The position numbers and the translations under genes were made by a program. Below, piece after piece: positions 33,628 through 44,818 of a DNA stretch of 64,000 nt (the stretch's first letter is position 1; each line of letters begins with the position of its first letter). Under the pieces are notes generated by a model. It was not told where the DNA came from and made no database searches. It saw nothing but the letters and a program-made list of their open reading frames with translations. The DNA lies in contig BSYQ01000005.1 of assembly GCA_030272585.1 (NCBI GenBank), forward strand, positions 1,798,001-1,862,000. The letters are read 5' to 3'. The stretch is from Bryopsis sp. KO-2023 (lineage: Eukaryota; Chlorophyta; Ulvophyceae; Bryopsidales; Bryopsidaceae).

Positions 33628-34032
33628 GACCAGAGTTCGGTTCATGTGAAAAACATGATTCACTTGTTACGCCCAATAATTTCGGAATGATTCAAACGGA
33701 TCATCCGGAGGCACAAGCAAAACCCCACTGCTCCCCCAAAAAAGCCAAAGTGTCCTCCACAATACAGATAACTGCAGTTATACCACCAAAAATTGTCAAA
33801 GCAAAAAGGAGCTCCTCGAGGTCAGGTCCTCCCCCCCCCCAATGATGCCAGAAAACCTCAATTTAAAAATATTTTTTCAACCCACAGATTTATTTATGAT
33901 GGAAAAGGAAAGCAAGGAAAAAGAAAAAACGCCACCACCCATATATTTGCTCAACAATCCAGAATATCGAATCCACAAACGAGAACAGCCAAAACCCCAC
34001 CACCTTCACTTGAGCGGCCTATTCAAGTGTAA
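33628..34032 (+). CDS. Possible alternative 3' exons of the membrane-protein gene
   Basis: An open segment 33628-33820 (PEFGSCEKHDSLVTP and on) follows an acceptor TATGCAG and ends at a donor GTCAGG. A second segment 33888-34032 follows CCCACAG and ends with a stop after LERPIQV. Both phases fit each other and also fit an alternative donor inside exon 7 of the preceding gene (end at 31666, CAAG|GTGATC). Used together, the protein would be 516 residues with a longer Ser/Lys/Pro-rich tail. Composition is similar to the tail before it. The long intron and weak donor keep this tentative. Confidence 0.35.
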
Positions 34033-34281
34033 ACTGATTCCTGATTCCTTTACTGAACGATCACGAGAAGGGTCTGGTTTGGGGGATTAAAATCGCCGTT
34101 CTTCAAATTCCATTTGCTCAATTGCGTCAATCCATTTCCATTTGATTACTGGAATCAGACTCGAGCGTTTTGGCGGCCGATAAAAACACCGCAATCCGAG
34201 TTACCAGTTCTTCTTCGTTGCGTTTTGTTTTTCACTTGAGTTCCAGTGCGTCCCGAGTTGTGAAAAATCGAGTGTAAAAAA

Positions 34282-34857
34282 ATGGAGAGTAACAACGACG
34301 CAATCCTTGCGGGGCTGTTTTCGTCATGGGTGAAAACGGAACCCAAAACCACCGAGCCGAGAACAAAAAAAGTGGAGGAGAGAGGAGAAAATCAGCGGCG
34401 GCGGCCAAAAGCAAAGGCCCGCAAAATCGAGCGGCCCGTTTTGTCCGTGGTTCCGGAGAACGCCACCGTGCCGTCGATTCCTGAATGGTCCCCCGCCATG
34501 TGGCTCGATCATGTCGCCCGGGTGGCCGAACGTGGGACCACGGCAGGTTCAAGAGAGGCCATCACGGGCGGAGACTTGGAGGATACGGCTGGGTCGGGAG
34601 ATTTGCAAAGCCGGAGCTACGGAGAGAATCGAGCGGCCGAAAACGAAATCGCGGGCGTCGGAGGAAGCCATGGTGGGGATCGAAATTGGAAAAAAATCGT
34701 CGAGGGAAATGGAGTTCATGTCGGCGGCGAAGTGGGCGTGGAGGGCAGGAGGAATTACACTGAGGAGGAACTCGAGCGATTCAAGAGGAAGAGGAGCGTC
34801 GACGATGTCGACGGGGCCGAGTGCCAGGGAAGGAACAAGCGGCGGCGGCGAATTTGA
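34282..34857 (+). CDS. Small basic hypothetical protein, probably nuclear
   Basis: 191 residues in one exon, GC-rich codons with frequent CpG, no homopolymer runs. Two basic clusters resemble nuclear localisation signals: RRRPKAKARKIERP near residue 42 and KRKRSV with KRRRR at the C-terminus. A short region IPEWSPAMWLDHVARVAE may be helical. I recognise no family. Splicing at CGGCAG|GTTCAA could give a different C-terminus, since another frame is open downstream to about 34924. Confidence 0.5.
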   Translation: MESNNDAILAGLFSSWVKTEPKTTEPRTKKVEERGENQRRRPKAKARKIERPVLSVVPENATVPSIPEWSPAMWLDHVARVAERGTTAGSREAITGGDLEDTAGSGDLQSRSYGENRAAENEIAGVGGSHGGDRNWKKIVEGNGVHVGGEVGVEGRRNYTEEELERFKRKRSVDDVDGAECQGRNKRRRRI

Positions 34858-36965
34858 AGTCGAAGAGAGGGGGATTCGATTCGATTCCATGAGGACCGGC
34901 GGTGGGGAGGAATTTTTCTTCTGAGAAAGAGTGGGTTCGATTTGCTGGATGGAATGGGAGGTAAATCTGGGAGGTAAAAGAAGAAAAAACAGTTTTTGTT
35001 TAATGGGAAAGGAAAAAAAAAGGCAGAAGTTGGGAAAAGTATAGGGGTATGCTTGAAAACATGACCAGAAAAAAAAAAGAGTGAAAGTGAAAAAAGTATT
35101 GATATAGTGGACAGCTGCAGTCCATTAAGGGACTAAAAAAAAAATGAAAAAGAAAAAAATTGGGGGTTTTTGAGAAGGAGCGAAGATGGATAGTGGGGGT
35201 TAAAATTGCTCACTTCAAATTATACTAGAATTCAACAATGGGTTTTTCAGTCAGTCTGTGAATGTTGGGAGTAGAGCCACCTGAAAGGGGGAATTCAGGA
35301 TTTTACCAAAAGAAAGCGAACTAACAAAATTTGAGAGAATTGGTCTGTCTGTCATACAAGCAAATGTGCAGTCAGCTGCATGGGACAGGAAGAGGAAAAG
35401 GGATGCCTCTCTATTTCCTTTGGGAATATTCGACTGAACATTCATAAATAGTGTGGGCGAAACTAGGGTTTTTCAAGCATTTGAAAATGGATTTGAAAAC
35501 TGGAAAAACAGTGGGAAAAAAAAGGCAAAAAGAGGGGGTGGGTGGGGGCGAAGGATTTTGAGTTAGGAAGAAAAGAAACCAAGCAAGGAGCAAGGGTCGG
35601 AAAAGGATTGCTTGGGAAATGGTCATTGGAGTTATGTCAGTATGGAATATGCAGATCAGATAGGTAATCGGAGCTAATTTTTGGAGCATCGGTCAATTTA
35701 TCGAGGGCAGCTCATGAACGAAACATTTCACAGCCATTGGAAGAACAGCAGGGTCCATCAGAGACTCCACGGCCAAAGAAAAAAAAAGCAAAAGGCAATT
35801 CGATGCAGCAAACTGTTCTCTTTGGAAGGTATACATGTGTTTTTTTTGAGTTCATCGATACATATAGAATGTATCGGACCCATCCATACTGGAGGTGAAA
35901 AAAAAGAAAACAAGGCACCAGGAGCAAGCTTCAAAGAATTCCAACAAGAGGTAGGGAAAACATGGATCGTTTCTGGGGTGTCGATGATATTTCTCGACAT
36001 TTCTTTCATTTGTTTTTTCGGAGTCCAAACTGGAAAAATATCATCAACCCTTCCTAGCCGAAGCCTTGTTAGATTGGCTGTGAAAAAACGATCATATTCA
36101 TTCCTGTGCTCACTGTAGCTTTCACCTTTTCTCTTGCCAGGTTTGATTGAAAAAAAGCATAGAGGAGCGATCAATCGACTGCGGAAATCTTTGAGGATCT
36201 GGTGGAAGTTGCTTTTTTTTTTTTTGAGAAATCGGATGGACAGGAAGGGGGCAGTGCTTGTGGAATTCTTGGGAAGTTGTTTTGATGGATGTGTAAAAAA
36301 GAACATCGATTTGCTTTTTACCCTTTGGTTTATTTTGAAGAATCTCCTTTTTTGCCTGAATTGTGTGAACTGAAAAACGTAACAAATGCAATCCATCATT
36401 TCACTTGATCTCTTATCAGCACTTTTCTTAAAATAAACGAGCAAACAATGAATAAACGCAAACAAAAAATCTCCAAAGTTTTTTAGTTTTTTTAAACTTG
36501 TTTTTGGCGGCATGCGACGGCACACCCTACCCTGGAGCACTTTAATCAGAAAGAGAATTAGCTTTTGACTCATGAACACATCCCCCACAAAAAGAAAGCT
36601 ACATATATATATGAAAAATGAAACAATAGAAAGAATAATATGCTGCCATGTATATGAAAATATATATATAAAAAATAAAACAATAGAAAGAATAATATGC
36701 TGCCATCGCACATTCACCCCCTTCCACACACGCTGGCCTTGCCGTTCAGATGCAATTGAATTCAGAACCACGTTCAAATCAGCCCAAGCCACCCCCACCC
36801 CCAGCCAGGAAAACAAACTTTCCTGTCAGTTCGAAATGAAAAACTGGCAAAAAAAAGGATGAAAGAAAACGAAACATGATTCCGCCGCATGTCCGACAAG
36901 AATTGACATCTTTCTCGATTCATAACCTCTGGCTCGATTCCATTTGAAATCGAAGTTCAATCGCG
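34858..36965. other. Intergenic region
   Basis: A/T-rich, with long but unconvincing open frames on both strands. The longest, on the minus strand at 35758-36816, is rich in Phe and Lys and crosses the 29-bp direct repeat. No recognisable protein is found. The last 100 bp lead into the AVEN-like gene. Confidence 0.45.
36621..36649. repeat. 29-bp direct repeat (second copy 36678-36706)
   Basis: AAACAATAGAAAG and the following TGCTGCCAT block recur without mismatch 57 bp downstream. An alternating TA run separates the copies, which suggests slippage duplication. Confidence 0.75.
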
Positions 36966-39170
36966 ATGGACACGGAACCAGCCCGAATCCGGAGAGGCAC
37001 GCCCAGGGGACGAGGTCGAAGGGGCAGAGGTGGCGGCAGGCGTTATTCGGATAAACATCAACCGGCTCTATCCACGAACGCTGATAGGTACTCTCAGAAT
37101 CTCTGTGCTGGAAAAGATGTGAACTCAGAAGGGCCCCCATCCTGTCCTTACATTTTATTTATTTATTTTATTTATTTTTTTACGAATTGCAAGAAATCTT
37201 AGCAGCATGGATTTCTTATTTTGTCGGGGCAGTGGTGTTAAGATTTTTTTTTCTTCTAGATTTCGCATTGAGGATGAAAGGTCCATGTAGCCCTCCCACT
37301 GTGCAAAATCAATTCTATAAATATAAATATATTTATTTATGTATTTCTATATGTATATGGGCCCATCACTCCACAATACTAAACCTCATTCCTAGTATTC
37401 ATCCCCGATTGACACATATACACATATACACATATATAGCCTGACATGTAAGTCCCATTAAGAACAAAAAAAACACACATGTATATTTGAAAAAAGTATT
37501 TTTTCTTGTACAGTCGCTTTCATTCTCTGTAGCACACGCGTTACATTACCTGGAACGAATCCACTAGTCAAGAAAAATAAAAGAATTTGAAAAGATCCAA
37601 CCTGGGGAATTGTTTTTTTTGGATATTTTCTAGATATGTCGAAAGTGGAGATGAGGGTGAAGACCCCAACATCCCCGTGTCAAAATCTGAAGGGCAAGAC
37701 CTGGAGTCGTTGCTGCATAATTTGCATTTGACAGAGTGGGGGGCCTACAGCCATCACCGAATCCTGGTCAACGAATTGAATCGCGAACCTCCTCTTGCCA
37801 CTGATGGCAGTCATCCCAAGGTGACTTTTTTTTTCTTCAACTTTTATTTATTTTTTTCTCCAAATATGTTATGAAAAATTGGCCATCCACTGTGCTGAGG
37901 GTGATGTAGGTTCCTGAGGTGATCGAAATCCGTGCTTTTTTTTTTCTTTTTTCATTTTTTTTGGGGATAGTTGCTGGTCGTTCTTCAAGTTGGGGTGGAG
38001 GTGTCGAGGTAAATGAGAAATGTTTGTTTTGGTTTTCTGAATCCATGATTAGTAATGGTGTGTTAGGAGTTGGCGTTGGATATGTCATCATTGGCTATAT
38101 CTCTGGGTACGCTGCCCTTGCACGAAGTATTGGACATCGACCCTAAATACTTTCAAGAAACTGAGACGGTGAAAACACAGTCGGGTCGAGTTTCTTGCCG
38201 GCTCGTATTGGAGGATCCAGCTGCTGTGGCGACCAAGGAAGTGGAGGGCAAAGTGAAGGATGCTGTTGGGGTGAATGCTGGTGCGGATTCTGGAAGGGTT
38301 TCTGGTGTGGGGAATGATGTCATTGACGGTCAAGTGGATGTCATCAATGATGCACATGATGTCATCAAGGATGCACATGATGTCATCAAGGATGCACATG
38401 ATGTTACCAAGGATGCACATGATGTCATCAAGGATGCACATGATGTCATCAAGGATGGACATGATGTCATCAAGGATGCACATGATGTCATCAAGGATGC
38501 AAATATCCATCAAATTGATGATGATGACGACTCAGGTTTATCGGATGATTTCGATCTATTTCTTGATGATGTTCCATCATCGCATCCCACCCCTAAACGG
38601 CCCGCTCAAAGCTCTGCCCCCACATCGAATCGAGAACCCACCGAACATCACACCCATGCGAATGGTGGAGGCGTCGCTGATATATCCCAGACGGCCTCCA
38701 AGGTCAAAGATGGTGGGAAACGCAATCTCAATGAAGTTTCCGGAGCTAGGCAGCCAATTGGAGCTGGAACTGAGGGGGGAAAGAAGGACAGTTTTGATGA
38801 TTTCAGTGATGCTTCGTCCGATGATTTGGATGCCCTTCTGGATATGTCTCGGGTATGTGTTTCATAACAAGAAGCAGACAGTAGAAACTTTCCAAAAACA
38901 GGTTTTGGACCTATGTTTTTGTATTGAAGAGGCATGTTGGTAAGAAGCCCCAATTTTTTCGGAGGTTCGCAGATGAGTAGGAGGGGGTATGGTTGTTCGG
39001 TTGGAAGGAGGCAGCATCCCCCCCCCCCTTCTCCCCATATCTACATATTATTCTGTATTGATTCATGTTAAAATGAACTTTTTTACATCTCTGTGTGTGT
39101 GTGTTTTCAGGGTGGAAAACGCACCGATAAAGGGGGAGCTTCCTTGGAATCTTGGATGGATTCCCTATGA
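36966..39170 (+). CDS. AVEN-like protein with an internal heptad-repeat expansion
   Basis: Four exons give 384 residues: 36966-37087, 37634-37820, 38067-38852 and 39111-39170. The N-terminus is an RGG-type region (RGTPRGRGRRGRGGGRR). A middle block (EWGAYSHHRILVNE, then LALDMSSLAISLGTLPLHEVL) and the ending (DDLDALLDMSR, then SLESWMDSL) match the layout of AVEN, an RG-rich protein known in animals as a cell-death and DNA-damage-response regulator, which also ends in an EDWLDSM-type motif. Between them lies a tandem array of DAHDVIK heptads. In animals the RGG region binds RNA; a similar role here is inference. The assignment rests on motif order and the two short end motifs, so it is moderate. 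Confidence 0.6.
38337..38501 (+). repeat. In-frame 21-bp tandem repeat coding DAHDVIK heptads
   Basis: Eight units of 21 bp, nearly identical. The changes are Asn for Lys in the first unit, Thr for Ile in the fourth, and Gly for Ala in the sixth. A 21-bp unit keeps the frame whatever the copy number, and the heptad spacing would allow an amphipathic helix. Confidence 0.9.
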
Positions 39171-39729
39171 GCAAATTATACACCCCATATTTTCAACTGA
39201 AAATATGTGTGAAGAAGCTGAGGATTTTCCTTGCTTTCTTTTTCATGGGTTTGCATAGCTTGTCTTTCGGAATACAGTCTTTTTAGCAGCATCACAATTG
39301 GTTTGTAATTCATGCTCTCTGGAGGGGTCATTCAGCCGCCGCCAGTGGCATCGATATATAATATAGTTTTGGTTTGAGGATAGGAAAAAGTACATTGAGT
39401 CAGGTTTTTGTCTTTAGATATAGCGGAACTGTAATTTCTTCATTTGAAGTTGTCATCCAGATCTCGAAGCATGTGTTTCTATTTTTGTATTTGTGCTTTC
39501 AATGATGATCGGATGTCTGTCTCAACGCCCACTCTGACGCCAAATTCTGTTTAAAAAAAAAGTATCCACCAACCAAAATTCAAAGCCGGTGACCTTCCCT
39601 GCTTGAGCAAGAACATCTTCTCCTAGATTTCAGCTTCTTGTCGTTTTGTGAAATTCCAGAACTTCTCAATCGAATAATGGCTGGAGGTAGATCTGTTATG
39701 CTGGTGAAGGTCGACTGAGAAAACTGACA
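39171..39729. other. Spacer between convergent genes
   Basis: It separates the AVEN-like stop (+) from the channel stop (-). It must hold both 3' UTRs. No gene is seen. Confidence 0.5.
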
Positions 39730-42700
39730 TCACAGGATTGTGCTCAGCTGGGAGGAAAGCGCAACGATTCGATTGGCCATGTCGTTTTGCATTCTTTCAG
39801 TTTTGAGCAGGACCTGTTGCATCTTCTCCACCTGAACAAAAACAGATGCACTGAGATGGACTCGGATAATAAATCGCTGGTGTTCGACGCGCACCGATAC
39901 CCACCCACCCATGCATGTACTGTTGATTGATTGATTGATACCCACCCATGATACTTTGATGTTCATGTTCAAAATTAAGAGAGAAGTTCGCAAGTGGGTA
40001 GAAACCCCAGGTCCCGCCAAATTTGGTATTTTAAAATAGTTTGAATAGAGCAGTGAAAGGAGGTATGCGAGCAGTGTTCTGACGCACCTGGCGAATTTCC
40101 CCTTTGATGTCAACGACACTCGACCGAGGGGTGTGTTTCTCCGCTGGGTCGCATTCCACAGAACATTTAAGCGGAATATGATCCCCAGTTCATATGCAAA
40201 CCCTTCGAGACAACCAGCCGCCAACATACTCACCAGGGGTAAAACGGCTCGTTACAGCGAGGGGTGCCGGCGCAGGTTCGAGTGGAAGGATCGGCGAAAG
40301 GGTAGACTGCGGTTCTGGCGATGGGGATGCATCTGGTGTGGTGTCAGACGAGGAGGAGTCCGATTGTTCGATCCCGTGGGCGATTTGGCCAGGAAGCTCG
40401 TCCCCAGCCATCGCCAGAACGGAGCGGAGCACACAGAGGTCTGCTGCCTGCAGAAAGCGGAGAGTTCCGTCTTATCAGCAACACATCCCCCAATTTTTCG
40501 CAGTCGATGGTACGGATTGTCTAAAAAAGGAGATACTTGGTAGTAGTTAAGGTTTTTTTTACCCTGAACAGTTACCGGTCCGTGGTGCTTCGATGGAGCC
40601 CTTCTCTCTCGCCTGTCCGCGAACTCGCTCGCTCTTCTTTGGCATGTATCTTTCAGTGAAGCGAAGTATTCGGGAAACTCTGCCAGCACTTCCTCAAAAT
40701 CCCCGATGGACAGAATGTAGAGCTCCGCCGGCGTCAAAGCCTGGAACCACTCAAACGTCATAAACGTTCTCTTGGTATTTGAAAAGAAACTGGACCTGAT
40801 CACGTGCAAGCGCAGCATCGAAGTAGAGAGAAGAAATCGACAACGTTCTGAGCATCACACCTGAACGTCTGCAGTCCGTCGACCTCCAGCAAACAGCTCC
40901 AATTCACCAAAAAGATCCCCTTGCTTTAGGATGGCCAAGAGAACGTCGTTTTCTCCCAGCACCTTCATTTTTCCATGCCGGACGAAGTACATCTCAGTGG
41001 CGGCTTCCTTCGCCTTCACGACATAGTCCTCAGGCAAGTATCCTTGAGGTCTCAATCGAACCACGACCGCTTTGATGAATGCTTGATCGCAGTTCTTGAA
41101 GAGGTAGGAGCCTTTCACGATATTGCACTGTGGAATGGATAAAATAGGATCAGTCCCAGGCGGCGAATCGGTCATTGCAGTTGCGTTTCGTGAGAGGTGT
41201 CTTTAGAGTTGTGGATGGACAGTTTCGTTTTCGTTTCGCCATCAGAATCGAGCGTAAGGTGTTGGCCCGACATTGTTGAGGAGAAACAGTGCAGATATTT
41301 CTGTTGCTTTGTAATCCATGTTCTTTCTTTGTGTGGGATTAGGCTTGGTCCAGCCGCCGGTGTTCGTGTTCTATTCACGTTTTTGGAAAATGAAGCACCT
41401 GCATGTACATCAACACGCTCGTTTTGAGATTGTCGGGGAGTTCGCACAGGGCGGTCCCGACATCGATTCCTTGCTGCATTATCCATGAGTGCTTGAGATT
41501 CTCCCGAACATCGTCGGCCAGTTGTGGTGAAATCTGTTGGACTTTGACGAACTCCTCGAAGGTATCCATTCGATCGCGGAACCTGAGCAAACATAGTCCA
41601 TCAAAAAACTTCCCCGATGACCGAAAATGGTTCATACTCACCCAATCAAAACACCAGACATTTCCAAGATGTATAAAAAACGCCCCAAAATCTTGTAGGG
41701 AGAGTGACAGCAAGGAAGGATCTTGCTCCATGCAAATTGGGGAGCAGAATCAATGATATCGGGGAATGCTCAACAATCAGTGATGCATTACTAACCTTGA
41801 TGTCGAATTATCGAAGTTGGCAATCAGCACAGCGACATTTCCCAAAATGAGTGCTGTGCAAGTTGCACCCAGAAACTGGACGCCCATCGTGAAGAACCTC
41901 TCCATGTTGGTCTTTGGTAAAATATCACCAAACCCCACAGTAGACATCGTCGTCAGTGCCCAGTATACGGCAGCCGTATATTTTGTTTGAAAATCAGCCA
42001 GCCTGTATGTCGGCACCTCACCGCCATCCGAAGCATCTCCAAGGGGTACCTGTGCATATGGGAAAAAAAAATGTCAAATTCATTTAGCCAATTCATGCGT
42101 GAAATCGAGTGGGGTTGGAGGAAATTTGCTGCCACAGAAAAGAAAAAGAAAAGAAAATTAACATTAAAAGAAAGAAAAGGAAAGATTTGCAACAGCGATA
42201 TTCTCACCCAAATAAGTGTCAATTTGCATTGTGGAACATCTAAGGGATGGTGCAATTTCAAGAATAACAACGAACAAAAAAATCAACTTACCTCGATCCA
42301 AGTTACGCCACCGGTGAAAGCATTCGCTCCAACATTCTCTGCTTGCCATCTCCTGGCTTCGTCCGAAACATCGGATGGTCAGGAAAACCTCTCTTGTCAA
42401 AAATCAAAGCAACCCAATGGCATGCACACAATGTTACTCTCTGCTACATAAACACTGTTCAAAACGAAAATTTTTAGATCGATTTTTTTTTTTTTTTTCG
42501 GTTTTTTTCGAAAATGGGTACCTACAGAAATATCGGGCAGATCCCACTCACCCGAGAAAATACCAGAGACATCCACACCAATGACTAATCATTGCAAAAA
42601 CCAGAGTCATTTTGACCAATCTGAAGAGAGTGGGCGCAGCATGGTGTTTTTCACTCCTTGACAGTCTGACTGGGAAAAAAAAACAGAACATCGAACAATG

Positions 42701-44818
42701 TTTGGTTTCATTTCATGAAATTTCTGAATCGCTCAGTGCTGGGTTGTCCGAATTTGTGTGTGGCTGACATAGTGCGTTTGGCTTTTAAAAAAAATAAGAA
42801 AAAAAAATACTGCAATTATTGAAAGGTACAAAAAAAAAGGCCAGCACCGTCTGAAACGAAAATTGAATGGTAATGCAACCCCACGCACGGAGGACATATC
42901 TAATCAAGAAGCTTTCAAAAAAAAACAGTTTTGAACAGAGCGATTGGTTCACCTCTCTCTCTTACTTCTCTACTTATTTGTTTTTTGGCTGTCGTTTTTT
43001 TTGACATTACCTATGCGGAGCAACCTGGGAGCCCTGAAGAATTGCAACGCCAGCAATCCTCTGGCATTCCCGCTTTTGACCAAAACTGTTCAAATTCACA
43101 AAAACGAAACGTGAAAAATCGGTTTTTTAAGCCAACCTTGTATCGATCTGAACCTTTCTCCATAAAGCGAGCCCCCCCCCAAAAAAAAAAATAAAAAACA
43201 ATAAACAAGTTTTTCAAACTCCAGCGCAGAAACGACACAAGAAATAAATAGAAAATTGCATGATGTTGGCCAGAATTTACTTTTTAGAAAGAGAAGGTAC
43301 CCCCGGAAAAAAAAAGCAAAAAAACACAGAGCAGAAAAATCATCTCAACAAGTCGGAGTTTGCTACCTGTTCCTATCAATTCTGCAGGGAAATTCGCCAC
43401 CAAATCAAGGGCAAACCAAGTTTTTGCGTAGTATTTCGCAGCCGTGGGAGGATCCATATAGACGTTCATTTTCTCGTCGATATACCCGGTCCGAAAAGCC
43501 AGCACAATATCGACCCAAAAAAACACATCCAAAGCGATCATAACGGCCTGTATACACAGACATCCCCCACATCAACACATCACATTAAAGCAACCATTCA
43601 CTCTTTTTTTAAATCAAAGTTGGTCACACTTTGAAAAAAAGAACAATGTCACACTTTTTCAAAAATCCGTCCAAGAATGTAAGTGACCTGATCCAATCCA
43701 AGTATGTTTTTCTTTTTTCTTGTTTTGCTGTTTTTTTGAAGGAAAAAATCGTCGGCTTTTCGGAACACCGTTTTTCAAGTGGGCCATCAAACACAAGGCA
43801 CCATGAATGTCGAAGAAGGAAGTAAATATATACAAACAAAAAGTTGTGAAAGGAAAGTAAGAGAGATTCTTCTTCTTCATTGATTATTCCATTCCAATCC
43901 ACCCCCCCACCCCCACCCCACCCCAACCCAACCCAACCCAACCCAACCCAACCCAACCCAACCCAACCAACCTGGTCCCAGGATGTTTGGCAAGCATCAC
44001 CCTCCCCTTCGCTTCCATCGCAACTGGTCAATTTAAAAGCAAAATTCCAAGGTACCAGAACAGCATTGTACAGGACCTGCATTGCCAGCATTCCAACCAC
44101 CTTACATTGTGAACATGATTGTACAATCCTGTTATGGGGGCTTAGCTAGCAAAAAAAAAAAAATCAAAAAAAAAAAAGAAATCTTTCGTTCCTTCTGAAA
44201 AACAGCGGTATTATTTCAATGGTATTTCTGCTGTCCATCCGATGAAGCAGTTTTCAGATTTCTGATTCTTTGCCTTCTCGCCCCAGTTTGAATTTTCATA
44301 ATAATGTAAGAGTTCCCACTCAAAACGCCTGAAACATTGTTTTCAACTATTATTATGATTAGTCATCATCATTTTCGGGTTCCATGTCTGACTGAGCTTT
44401 CCCCCTCCCCCCCTCATCCAGACAGAAGCTGCCAAGAACTCACCACAACCGTGACCATCCAGTCCCAAACATACTTCGCGGAAGACAGCGGATGTATCAT
44501 GTAAGAGGGTGTGGGGATTTCACAGCGCTGTGCAGTGCTGGCGATCACAGCTCCATTCTTGGAAGCCCCCTTGAAAAACTTTTTTTGCAGAGGTCGCTTC
44601 TTCTGTTTCCTGATGAAAATCCAATCAACCGGAGCTTTTTTTTGGTGTGAGTTTGCCTTACTTCTTTTATCAAATGGCAAAATCACCCAAGGTTTTTGTT
44701 TTTTTGTACGGTGAAATATCTTGGAGCTGGAGCTGAAGTTATGGAAATAGATTTCCGGTAATATGATGGATCCATGTCGATCGAAGGCTCACCAAAATGC
44801 AAGATGTGGTTTAGTCAT
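39730..44818 (-). CDS. Voltage-gated, cyclic-nucleotide-binding K+ channel (HCN/EAG/CNGC superfamily)
   Basis: Exons in transcript order: 44793-44818 (tentative first), 44444-44609, 43972-44100, 43367-43547, 43011-43058, 42552-42669, 42292-42352, 41796-42049, 41399-41582, 40861-41127, 40576-40740, 40234-40447, 40088-40143, 39730-39831. Phases agree; length about 656 residues. S1 follows IHPLSSAKYVWDW. S2-S3 read ALDVFFWVDIVLAFRTGYID and YAKTWFALDLVANFPAEL. S4 has spaced arginines (FFRAPRLLRIVRLSRS). S5 is KMTLVFAMISHWCGCLWYFL. The pore is ALTTMSTVGFGDILP, a K+ filter of GFG type as in EAG/ERG. A C-linker and cAMP/cGMP-binding fold follow, with the phosphate cassette FGELELFAGGRRTADVQ intact. 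The tail ends in a short coiled coil (VEKMQQVLLKTERMQNDM). The first exon is uncertain; the frame is open upstream to about 45013. Confidence 0.88.
43921..43970. repeat. (CCCAA)n array, (TTGGG)n on the coding strand, at a 5' splice site
   Basis: About ten CCCAA units followed by CCAACC. On the channel's strand the intron after the S1 exon opens GTTGG and continues straight into repeated TTGGG, then TGGGG runs. The G-rich strand is the transcribed RNA. Confidence 0.9.

Noticed and set aside
35758-36816. Minus-strand open frame of 352 codons
   Set aside because: Rich in Phe, Lys and low-complexity runs, crosses the 29-bp direct repeat, has no recognisable domain and no CpG-rich coding signature like the real genes here.
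38337-38501. CRISPR-like array
   Set aside because: A 21-bp unit without spacers, in frame inside a eukaryotic coding exon.
43011-43238. Minus-strand frame of 75 codons near the channel
   Set aside because: Only 43011-43058 is a coding exon, and it is read in another frame (the S4 segment). The rest is intron.
43921-43970. Telomeric repeat
   Set aside because: The CCCAA/TTGGG pentamer is not the usual green-lineage telomere unit (TTTAGGG or TTTTAGGG), and the array is short and internal to a gene.
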